From an uncultured Cytophagales bacterium (GTDB lineage Bacteria; Bacteroidota; Bacteroidia; Cytophagales; Thermonemataceae): a stretch of DNA of 64,000 nt. The first letter of the stretch is position 1. Each line of letters starts with the position of its first letter. The notes under the pieces are model-generated. The model worked only from the letters and a program-made list of their open reading frames with translations. It was not told the DNA's origin and did no database searches. The stretch spans positions 62,001 through 126,000 of the forward strand of contig CALEMF010000017.1 of NCBI GenBank assembly GCA_937911505.1. Reading direction: 5' to 3'. The position numbers and the translations under genes were made by a program. Positions 55,435 through 62,815 of the stretch are shown piece after piece.

Positions 55435-56034
55435 ATGCAAAGAAAGCATTTATTTTACTTCTCATTTATCTTAATGTTATCGTTTTCTGGTAAGCTTAAA
55501 GCTCAAAATACTATGGAAAAACTCCCTTATCGCCAAATACCTGCAACCCCTGATACCTATACACCTGGAAATGTAGCGGCTAGAATGATAGATGCTTTGG
55601 GGTTTCGGTATTATTGGGCTACAGAAGGCTTACGCGCTGAAGACTTTGACTATAAACCAAGTACAAATGCCAGAACCACTAGAGAAACGTTAGATCATAT
55701 TGATGGACTAGTGATCTACATTAATAATGCAGTTAAAAAACAGACAAACTTTAGAAAGACAAAGGAGAAAACTCTTTTTTCAGTGCAGCGCAAGCAAACA
55801 CTCTTACTGCTAAAGGAAGCGAGTGACTTACTGAGGCAGAGCTCTGCCGAAGAGATAGAGAATTTTACAATGATCTTTGATGGTCGCGAGAAAGCCTATC
55901 CTTTTTGGAACATACTTAATGGCCCTGTTGCTGATGCGCTATGGCACGTAGGGCAGGTGGTCACTTTCAGACGGGCGTCTGGCAACCCTATTGATAGTCA
56001 AGTAAACATGCTCCTTGGTAAACGTAAGGAGTAA
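55435..56034 (+). CDS. DinB-like superfamily protein, secreted
   Basis: 199 aa with a signal peptide (about 1-23, ending KLKAQ). The rest is a four-helix DinB/YfiT-like fold: DALGFRYYWATEGLRAED, then ETLDHIDGLVIYINN (His site) and ADALWHVGQVVTFRRASG, whose His is another metal ligand. Usually DinB proteins bind Ni or Zn and may act as thiol-dependent S-transferases. Secretion is a variation seen in Bacteroidota. No partner is evident. Confidence 0.82.
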   Translation: MQRKHLFYFSFILMLSFSGKLKAQNTMEKLPYRQIPATPDTYTPGNVAARMIDALGFRYYWATEGLRAEDFDYKPSTNARTTRETLDHIDGLVIYINNAVKKQTNFRKTKEKTLFSVQRKQTLLLLKEASDLLRQSSAEEIENFTMIFDGREKAYPFWNILNGPVADALWHVGQVVTFRRASGNPIDSQVNMLLGKRKE

Positions 56035-56039
56035 GGTTG

Positions 56040-56426
56040 TTAGTTGAATCGCTGTTTTTTAGCCTTCAATATTCTATTTTTGGCAATCATCTTTCTGCGT
56101 AGCCAAAGGTATACAGCCGCTACCCCCAAAAACATGATCCAAAGGCTTGCAGTACCAATATACCAATAAGCAATAGCCGTAGCCAAGAGAATAAGGATAA
56201 GTATGGCTTGCATAATACCTATATCATTGGCCTTATGCTTTCTACTCTCTTGAAAAGCCTTCGCTATTCTATGGTCATAGTTTTTATCGTAGGTAACTTT
56301 CTTGTTATTTTCTGATAGAATCCTTTTAAAGCGCTCTTCTTTTGCTTCTTTCTCAGGATTATAATAGATAGGCTGATAATCGAAAGACCTGTTTCTAGGC
56401 AGTCTAATAATAGAAGGTAATTTCAT
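56040..56426 (-). CDS. Small membrane protein of unknown function
   Basis: 128 aa. Basic N-terminal ~60 residues (RNRSFDYQPIYYNPEKEAKE) precede two close helices (about 72-91 and 93-110) and a Lys/Arg-rich C-terminus (RRKMIAKNRILKAKKQRF). Conserved start PSIIRLPRNRSFDYQPIYYN suggests a family limited to Bacteroidota, but I cannot name it. It lies 17 bases after the biotin carrier gene on the same strand, so probably one transcript. Confidence 0.6.
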   Translation of the reverse strand: MKLPSIIRLPRNRSFDYQPIYYNPEKEAKEERFKRILSENNKKVTYDKNYDHRIAKAFQESRKHKANDIGIMQAILILILLATAIAYWYIGTASLWIMFLGVAAVYLWLRRKMIAKNRILKAKKQRFN

Positions 56427-56443
56427 AGTTCGCTTATTATATA

Positions 56444-56947
56444 TTATTCAAAAACAATCAGTACTTGGCCTTTCTCTACGCTGTCCCCTTTTACTATTTT
56501 TAACTCTTTAATGACAGCTTCTACAGGAGATTTAATAACATTCTCCATCTTCATAGCCTCTAATATTAAGAGCGGGTCACCTTTCTGTACGCTAGTCTGC
56601 TCTGCTACTTTTACCTCCAAAATGAGACCAGGCATGGGCGCTTTGACTTGATTGATCTTTACAGCATTGATATCGCTCATTCCCATTTTGGCAAGTAGAA
56701 TATCAAAACGGTCACGTACCCGTAAAGTGGTTACTTTATTATTTATGCTAATAACAAACACTTTCTCAGCATAGTTTACCTCGATCACTTCTACTGTAAA
56801 AGCCTTATGCTGATGGATGATGTGAAATAAGCCTGGACGAATAACTTGTATATCGCCTTCAAACAGATATCCATTTAATTGAAAACCATTCTGATCATTT
56901 TGTATTTCTATCTTTTGAGAGATGCTCTCTATATCAACTTGGTACAT
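56444..56947 (-). CDS. Biotin/lipoyl attachment (biotin carboxyl carrier) protein
   Basis: 167 aa with a C-terminal biotinyl domain: the motif EAMKMENVIKSPV puts the biotinylated Lys at 133, with the family hairpin GDSVEKGQVLIVFE. The N-terminal half (about 1-90) is a beta-rich segment typical of the acyl-CoA carboxylase BCCP of Bacteroidota. It serves a biotin-dependent carboxylase, but no biotin carboxylase or carboxyltransferase gene is next to it. It needs biotin, which makes the broken bioB gene at 49038 notable. Confidence 0.9.
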   Translation of the reverse strand: MYQVDIESISQKIEIQNDQNGFQLNGYLFEGDIQVIRPGLFHIIHQHKAFTVEVIEVNYAEKVFVISINNKVTTLRVRDRFDILLAKMGMSDINAVKINQVKAPMPGLILEVKVAEQTSVQKGDPLLILEAMKMENVIKSPVEAVIKELKIVKGDSVEKGQVLIVFE

Positions 56948-57012
56948 AATTGATTATTAAACTGATAAAAAAATAGTAACTTGAGTCAAAGTTAGAAGTT
57001 TTTACCAACTCC

Positions 57013-57321
57013 ATGCGTTTTAACCCACAAAATATACAACTCCCTCGCTTTCTAAGAAACTTTTATTTCTTGTTTACCTTCTTGTTTGTTGTATGGATGC
57101 TTTTTTTTGATACGAATGATTTTATCACACAATACAAGCGTAGACAAAAGATAGAGAAACTTGAGCAAGAAAAACAATACTACATAGAGGCAATAGAACG
57201 TGTAAAACAAGAGCGAGAAGAGCTGCTCACCAATCCGAAACTGCTAGAAAAGTTTGCACGAGAGAAATACTATATGCACAGACCTCAAGAAGATCTCTAT
57301 GTTATTATAGAAGAAGAATAA
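57013..57321 (+). CDS. Septum formation initiator (FtsB/DivIC-like)
   Basis: 102 aa with one N-terminal membrane helix (about 16-36), then a coiled coil (YKRRQKIEKLEQEKQYYIEA) and a family motif PKLLEKFAREKYYMHRPQED. This is the DivIC/FtsB layout: a small membrane protein of the divisome at the cell septum. It likely joins FtsL and FtsQ. It lies between divergent genes on its own. Confidence 0.92.
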   Translation: MRFNPQNIQLPRFLRNFYFLFTFLFVVWMLFFDTNDFITQYKRRQKIEKLEQEKQYYIEAIERVKQEREELLTNPKLLEKFAREKYYMHRPQEDLYVIIEEE

Positions 57322-57386
57322 CCCTCGCATAAATTTCTCAAAAACTTTTTAAAACAAACTGATGTAATTTTTCTACTTGTTTTGGG

Positions 57387-57417
57387 TTGTTACTACCCTG
57401 TCGGCTTCCTACCTTTG
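57387..57417 (+). promoter_or_regulatory. Bacteroidota-type promoter with no downstream gene
   Basis: TTG (57387-57389) and TACCTTTG (57410-57417) are spaced by 20 bases. No protein gene follows on the plus strand before the terminator at 57794. Confidence 0.6.
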
Positions 57418-57423
57418 TATAAG

Positions 57424-57827
57424 TGATAGGGAGATAAAGTGTAGAAAAGAACAAAGTAAGAAAAGTCTTACAATGCTTAAGTAAAAAAATAAGGAAAGTA
57501 AAGATGAGGTTGGAACTAAATTTGCTATATGAATAGTTTGAAGATTTAAAGAGTGAAGAGATAAATTGTACTTTTGAAAGATCTTTAAAACCTTCATAGC
57601 GACTGCAACGTAAAAATAATATTAATAAATAAAAGTATTGGACACATTGCCATAAATGAGATTTAATAGGGGATAAAATAGATTACTTTGAAAAGCGACT
57701 ATCAACAGTGTTACTACTTAGTTTTAGTAGACACAATGAAATTTAAGATGAACATAGGTGTTTAGATAAAGTTTGAGATTTAAGCTTTTTAAGAAAACCT
57801 ACAGACACTGTCTGTAGGTTTTTTCTT
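57424..57827 (+). ncRNA. Candidate non-coding RNA of about 400 nt
   Basis: Bounded by a promoter (57387-57417) and an intrinsic terminator (57794-57827), with no convincing coding frame in between. Visible hairpins include GTAAGA-aaag-TCTTAC (57456-57471) and GTGT-ta-CTACT...AGTAG-ACAC (57708-57734), and TTTAAAGA/TCTTTAAA further apart near the middle. GCGACT recurs near both 57600 and 57695. It lacks the conserved motifs of RNase P RNA, tmRNA and SRP RNA, and is too long for a usual 6S RNA. The 5' end is estimated from the promoter. It fills the gene-free stretch 57322-57834. Confidence 0.35.
57794..57827. terminator. Strong terminator, probably bidirectional
   Basis: AAAACCTACAG (57794-57804) pairs with CTGTAGGTTTT (57812-57822), loop of 7, and a T-rich tail on the plus strand and TTTTCTT on the minus strand. 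It would end the candidate RNA and the convergent outer-membrane gene. Confidence 0.85.
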
Positions 57828-57834
57828 TTGGATA

Positions 57835-59688
57835 TTACTCAATACGATCCCAAAAAGTGGTAGTGGGCGCTTTTGCATCAAAATCTTTAAATTGTGTAGG
57901 GCTAGCATTGCCAAAACTAGGGCTAAAAAGTAATGTATTGTAGTTGCTACGTGGGTAGAAAGTAAAACGAAAAGTTAAGTTATTGAAACTGATACGCTCA
58001 TTTCTAAGCCGTATACCTACGGAGTAAGCCTGAAAAAGACCATTTTGAAAAAGACTTTGTCCTTCTCTGGACCAGAAAGCGCCTAAAGCATTAAAAAAGA
58101 AAGCTGTTCTAAAGCCTATGATATTCCAAGGTTTAAAAAAAACCTCTTCTAACTCTAAACTGATTTGTTGTGTTCCAAAACCCCTTCTTGGTGTCAAGTA
58201 GGTTAAGTTATCAAAATCGTAGGAGAGTGTTTCGTTATCGAAGCGGTTGACACCCTTACGAAAATCTATATTTGCAAATTGGCGAAATCCTATACGTTCA
58301 CCTATCACCAAATCACTAAAATAGCTACTCTGCCATCGTAGCTCTACTTGTTCCCAATTACTTTGGTTTCTAAATCCACCTACAGAAATAAGATTAGACC
58401 AATAACCAAACCGTTTGAATGTCTTTCCATAGGCAGCCTCGAAAGCATAAAAATTACGTTGTCCAAACTCGTAGTTATCTATCCCGTAAGTAAGCACTAC
58501 GTTGCCTCCTTGTGGTACATCCTCTGTTCTACCAAATGCATAGATGAGGGCTTCTCTGTAGTAGATTCTAGAAGAAAAAGTAAGGTTGAATAAAAACAGT
58601 TGTCTATCGTGAAAAAACTGGTTTTGACGTTCACTTACTTCGGGTTTCTCTAAAAAATCTCTATTGAGGTATCTAGCACCAAAGGTGAGGTTGGTTCTGT
58701 CATTAATAATACGAAAGGCTCGTCCTAGCCACACATCTTCTTCCTGAAAAACATTAGAAATAAAGCGTAGTGTATCGCCTAGATAAGAATATAAGCCAGG
58801 GCGTTGCTCTGCATAGGTATAAGCGATGCGACCTGCATATTTTACACTTGGAGCAAAAAAAGTACGTTCTAGGGAAGCAAGATAAGTGTTACCCTCTACG
58901 GAACGTTGAAAAGTAAAATCAAAGTTGAGAAAGATTTTATAAATATTATTGATACGATAACGCCCTGTATACGCTACAAAGTCTTCTGCACTATTATAAC
59001 TAACCGCATTGGTAATTTCGTGGTGAATACCCAAAAAATTTCTCTCACTCAATGATAAACCATTAGGAATAATTTCTGCCTGTAAAGACCAGTTGTCTTG
59101 TACAACTACTAGCATGTCAACTAAACTTGTATCCTCTTTTACAGGAAGGAGTAAAAAACGTGCATCTAAGATTTGAGGCGTTTGCCTGAAAAGGCGCTCA
59201 TTATCCCTGATAAGCTCTACATTTACCTGATCACCTTCTTTTACTAGTAGTAAACTTTCGAGCTTCCAAAGTCTTGTATTGATGTGTAGAAAATCACCTA
59301 CCTTTTCTGCCTTGTCTAGTTTTCGGCCAGCAGTATCTTGGAGACTTGCCCCAAAAACACTTAATTGTTTAAAGCGAATGGTACGAATTTTTTTACCATT
59401 GTAAAACGATACAGAATCTGCGGAAGTCAGGTAACGAGGTTGATCGAGAAATAAACTATCAGACCTATCTTCATCGTTTACAAATAACCATTCGTATAAG
59501 GGTGCGAGGATTTTTTTTCCTTCGAAAAAATCTTCTACCTCACTATAAAACTTTTGGGTCTTTTGGTTATCACCACCTTTTATATTGGAAGGCACACGCG
59601 GTTGGATACGTGTAGAATCGACTTGTGCTGATGCTACAAAACAACTTCCTAAAAAGTATACTACAAATACACATCGCTTCAATATCAT
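57835..59688 (-). CDS. Outer-membrane protein with POTRA-like part and BamA-type barrel
   Basis: 617 aa with a signal peptide (about 1-22, ending SCFVASAQ). Residues ~95-190 (IRTIRFKQLSVFGASLQDT, then DQVNVELIRDNERLF) look like POTRA-type units. The rest (LQAEIIPNGLSLSERNFLGI to the end) alternates strands of a 16-strand barrel as in BamA/TamA and surface-antigen proteins. Bacteroidota carry several such proteins; function here is not fixed (secretion, lipid or polysaccharide transport). Its stop lies close to the terminator hairpin. Confidence 0.82.
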   Translation of the reverse strand: MILKRCVFVVYFLGSCFVASAQVDSTRIQPRVPSNIKGGDNQKTQKFYSEVEDFFEGKKILAPLYEWLFVNDEDRSDSLFLDQPRYLTSADSVSFYNGKKIRTIRFKQLSVFGASLQDTAGRKLDKAEKVGDFLHINTRLWKLESLLLVKEGDQVNVELIRDNERLFRQTPQILDARFLLLPVKEDTSLVDMLVVVQDNWSLQAEIIPNGLSLSERNFLGIHHEITNAVSYNSAEDFVAYTGRYRINNIYKIFLNFDFTFQRSVEGNTYLASLERTFFAPSVKYAGRIAYTYAEQRPGLYSYLGDTLRFISNVFQEEDVWLGRAFRIINDRTNLTFGARYLNRDFLEKPEVSERQNQFFHDRQLFLFNLTFSSRIYYREALIYAFGRTEDVPQGGNVVLTYGIDNYEFGQRNFYAFEAAYGKTFKRFGYWSNLISVGGFRNQSNWEQVELRWQSSYFSDLVIGERIGFRQFANIDFRKGVNRFDNETLSYDFDNLTYLTPRRGFGTQQISLELEEVFFKPWNIIGFRTAFFFNALGAFWSREGQSLFQNGLFQAYSVGIRLRNERISFNNLTFRFTFYPRSNYNTLLFSPSFGNASPTQFKDFDAKAPTTTFWDRIE

Positions 59689-59781
59689 CCAACAATAGGC
59701 GAAAAAGACTAAAAAATAGAATTAGACTAGCTTAAAGTAAAAAGCTATCTTACAAAATTGTTTATAAATTCTGTCATAATT

Positions 59782-61449
59782 CTATTGTGTAATCTTAATC
59801 AAATAAGTATGCTGGAGTGTAGAGGGCCTCGTTGCTCGATTGAGAAAGTTGATGTTTAGGGTAGTAACAGGAAAGTCATCAAATTTTTTCACGATCGTTG
59901 TATTAGGGTAAACCGTCTGGAAAATAGCTAAATATTTTTGATCTGCATAGACCCAATATTCTCCTGCACCCTTACTTTTAAGCTGATGTACGTCTGATAT
60001 AATAGGAACAATCCCTTTCATATAAAAATCGAGCGAGTGAAAGTGAGAAGCGCCTGCACGATACACGCGATTAAGCGGAATATCCCCTCTTGTTTGCACA
60101 TACTGGGCTACGGCTATTTCAGACTGGTATTGCAGAAGCCGCGGATAAAAATGACCATTGAGAACGATGTTCACCCCAACAATGGTGAGGAAAGAAGGCA
60201 TAACCAAGCGATCAATGCGATAAGAAAGCTTCCAAAAAGAAATAATAACAGCACCTAGAAAAGGTACTACCACCAGCCAAATCCATATAGAAGGAGACGG
60301 AAAAACATACAAGAGTAACACTCCTGCTAAAAGCCAAAGCAGGCTTATCGTAAAAATCTGTATACCCAGCGCCCACCGAAATCCTTTCTGTATTTTTGGA
60401 TGGTAGATCAGATAATAGATAAATTTAGCACCCAAGATGGCTGCTAGTGGAAACACTGGGTAGGTATAATGAGGGAGTTGAAACTTAGATAAGGACATCG
60501 CTATTAATACCAAAGTAAGCCATCCCCAAACCAAGGCTTCATCATTATTGGGTAGTTTAAAGCGGCTCTTCCAGAGACGTAAGCTTTCACGAATATAACC
60601 TGCAAAAGCGAGCAAGGACCAAGGAAGAAATCCCCACAGAAAACTATGTACTTGAAAGAGTGGGTCTGGATTATTACTCCAAGTATTTTCGCCAGTAATA
60701 CGACCGAAACTTTGTGTCCAATAAAAAAAACGTATACCAGAAACACCTTTTTCAGGATGTGCGTCAAATTGTTGGTATAAACCTATACTCATTGGGAGAA
60801 GAAGTAAAGCAACAATGCCTATGCCCACTAGCCACTCCCAGCGAAGAAATCGCTTCCATTGACGCCTAACGATGAAGTCGACAGAAAAGGCAAAAACAGG
60901 AGCCATGAGGCCAATGGGTCCTTTGGCCAACATCGCTAGCCCAATAGCTACAAATCCTCCGATAAGGTATTTCCACTTTTTATGAATATTGTAAGCGGCG
61001 ATCTGCCAAATGGCTACAATGATAAAAGAAGTGAGTAAGTTATCGGTTCGGAGATCGTGATTCATTAAGATATATGCCTGCGACGAAGCGATGAGGAGCG
61101 CAGAGAGATAGCTAATGACCTCGTTATAGTATAAGCGAGCCAGCCGATAAGTAGCGTAAAATCCTAAAAAAGAGATTAAAACTGGAAAAAAGCGAAAAGC
61201 AAAATGATTGATGCCAAAAAGTTGAAAACTCAAGGCTGATAACCAGAACAGGAGCGGTGGCTTATCCAGATAATCTTCTCCACGAAGTTTGGTCTGTAGA
61301 AAATCGCCCGACTCCAGCATTTCCATAGAGATCGCCGCGTATTGTGCAGCATCTATGTCCATAATACCTATGAAATGCCCCAGTAAAAATAAGAGATAAA
61401 GCAATAAAAAAGGGAGGAGTTGATAATATCTATTTCTAAGCAACCACAT
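59782..61449 (-). CDS. GT39/ArnT-like membrane glycosyltransferase
   Basis: 555 aa with about 11-12 membrane helices. The periplasmic loop after the first helix has DIDAAQYAAISMEMLESGDF and LDKPPLLFWLSALSF, the Asp/Glu motifs of the ArnT/PMT family that take sugars from polyprenyl phosphate. SKFQLPHYTYPVFPLAAILG is another family mark. It follows a GT2 gene by 3 bases: that enzyme probably makes the lipid-linked sugar that this one transfers to lipid A or a glycan. Confidence 0.9.
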   Translation of the reverse strand: MWLLRNRYYQLLPFLLLYLLFLLGHFIGIMDIDAAQYAAISMEMLESGDFLQTKLRGEDYLDKPPLLFWLSALSFQLFGINHFAFRFFPVLISFLGFYATYRLARLYYNEVISYLSALLIASSQAYILMNHDLRTDNLLTSFIIVAIWQIAAYNIHKKWKYLIGGFVAIGLAMLAKGPIGLMAPVFAFSVDFIVRRQWKRFLRWEWLVGIGIVALLLLPMSIGLYQQFDAHPEKGVSGIRFFYWTQSFGRITGENTWSNNPDPLFQVHSFLWGFLPWSLLAFAGYIRESLRLWKSRFKLPNNDEALVWGWLTLVLIAMSLSKFQLPHYTYPVFPLAAILGAKFIYYLIYHPKIQKGFRWALGIQIFTISLLWLLAGVLLLYVFPSPSIWIWLVVVPFLGAVIISFWKLSYRIDRLVMPSFLTIVGVNIVLNGHFYPRLLQYQSEIAVAQYVQTRGDIPLNRVYRAGASHFHSLDFYMKGIVPIISDVHQLKSKGAGEYWVYADQKYLAIFQTVYPNTTIVKKFDDFPVTTLNINFLNRATRPSTLQHTYLIKITQ

Positions 61450-61452
61450 AGC

Positions 61453-62178
61453 TTATTTTTTAGAAAAAAGATTGTATTTAAAAATACAATAAATCGCTCT
61501 AAAGCCGTCTTTCCAATTGATTTTCTTCCCTTCTGCATAAGTTCTACCATAGTAAGAAATACCTACCTCGTAAATGCGTATTTGGGGAATACGAGCCATT
61601 TTGGCAGTTACTTCTGGTTCAAAGCCGAAGCGCCTCTCTTTAAGGTTGATTTGTTGAATCATCTTGGTATTGAATAGCTTATAGCAGGTCTCCATGTCTG
61701 TTAGGTTTAAGTTGGTGAACATATTGGAGAGAAAAGTAAGAAATTTATTACCGATGGTGTGCCAGAAAAAAAGAATACGATGAGGGTTGCCTCCCATAAA
61801 GCGGGAGCCATAAACTACATCTGCAAAGCCGTCTATAACAGGCTTGAGTAGAATATTGTATTCTTGTGGGTCGTACTCTAAGTCAGCATCTTGAATAATC
61901 AGGTATTCACCTGTCGCTTTCTCAATACCCGTATGTAAAGCAGCGCCCTTCCCTTTATTTATTTCATGCTTATAATACTGAATATTCATCTCAGGGTGTT
62001 CTGATTGATAATGAAGAATCGCTTCTTCTGTATTATCCTTTGAGCAATCATTTACTACAATCACTTCTTTTTGTACATTTCCTAAGAGGTGTGCCTGTTT
62101 TATTTTGTTCAAGATTAAATGGATTGTTTTTCCTTCATTATAAGCAGGTACAATAATAGACAAGGTTTGAATAACCAT
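61453..62178 (-). CDS. GT2 dolichol-phosphate mannosyltransferase-like enzyme
   Basis: 241 aa, GT-A fold, no membrane helices. The N-terminal SIIVPAYNEGKTIHLIL, VVNDCSKDNTEE and IQDADLEYDP (DxD) are the nucleotide and metal sites. TDMETCYKLF and EPEVTAKMARI are typical of DPM1/GtrB relatives. It probably loads a sugar onto polyprenyl phosphate for the GT39 protein just downstream. Start ATG at 62178 is divergent from the ACP phosphodiesterase gene. Confidence 0.92.
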   Translation of the reverse strand: MVIQTLSIIVPAYNEGKTIHLILNKIKQAHLLGNVQKEVIVVNDCSKDNTEEAILHYQSEHPEMNIQYYKHEINKGKGAALHTGIEKATGEYLIIQDADLEYDPQEYNILLKPVIDGFADVVYGSRFMGGNPHRILFFWHTIGNKFLTFLSNMFTNLNLTDMETCYKLFNTKMIQQINLKERRFGFEPEVTAKMARIPQIRIYEVGISYYGRTYAEGKKINWKDGFRAIYCIFKYNLFSKK

Positions 62179-62225
62179 TTGGGTTTAATTTTTGAAGCCA
62201 TAAATTTAGCGAAATATTCCTATTT

Positions 62226-62813
62226 ATGAACTTATTGGCACACATTTACCTTTCTGGAGCATCAGAGAAAATAGCAATAGGCAATTTTATAGCGGATTCG
62301 GTAAAGGGTAAAAAATACTTGAAGTATGAAGAGAAGATTGCCAAAGGTATTTTACTTCATCGAGCGATTGACACTTTTACAGATAAACACCCTGTAGTAA
62401 TGCGTAGTACCAAGCGACTGTATGCTACGCAGAAACGATATGCACCAGTAGTGGTAGATATCTTCTACGATCATTTTTTGGCAAAAGATTGGTATAAATT
62501 TCACGCAACCCCTTTACAAGAATTTACAAGTGATTTCTACGAAGTACTTCAACAATACTATACAATACTCCCTAAACGGGTACAAGATTTTTTACCTTAT
62601 ATGATTCGTGAAGATTGGCTCTACAACTACAGTAATCTTGAAGGCATCGCACGAGTACTCGATGGAATGGCCAACAGAGTAAAGTTCAAATCTAATATGG
62701 ATAAAGCGATCATAGACTTAAAGAGAAACTACCAGTTGTTTCAAGAGGATTTTGATGTGTTTTTTCCAGAAATTATAGACAAAGTGAGAAACCAGTTTTC
62801 CAACGATCTCTGA
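62226..62813 (+). CDS. acpH: Acyl carrier protein phosphodiesterase
   Basis: Removes the phosphopantetheine arm from holo-ACP, an HD-type metal hydrolase. 195 aa with NLLAHIYLSGASEKIAIGNFIAD at the start (shown in pieces NLLAHIYLS and IGNFIADSVKG), GILLHRAIDTFTD (His and Asp metal ligands) and VVDIFYDHFLAKDW. Family DUF479. It counters the phosphopantetheinyl transferase at 10916. It is alone, between the divergent GT2 gene and the membrane protein on the opposite strand (2-base gap). Confidence 0.92.
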   Translation: MNLLAHIYLSGASEKIAIGNFIADSVKGKKYLKYEEKIAKGILLHRAIDTFTDKHPVVMRSTKRLYATQKRYAPVVVDIFYDHFLAKDWYKFHATPLQEFTSDFYEVLQQYYTILPKRVQDFLPYMIREDWLYNYSNLEGIARVLDGMANRVKFKSNMDKAIIDLKRNYQLFQEDFDVFFPEIIDKVRNQFSNDL

Positions 62814-62815
62814 TT

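Noticed and set aside
57409-57597. A 62-codon minus-strand frame in the spacer after divIC
   Set aside because: Low-complexity Leu/Ser/Phe product antisense to the candidate RNA, with no start signal or homology.
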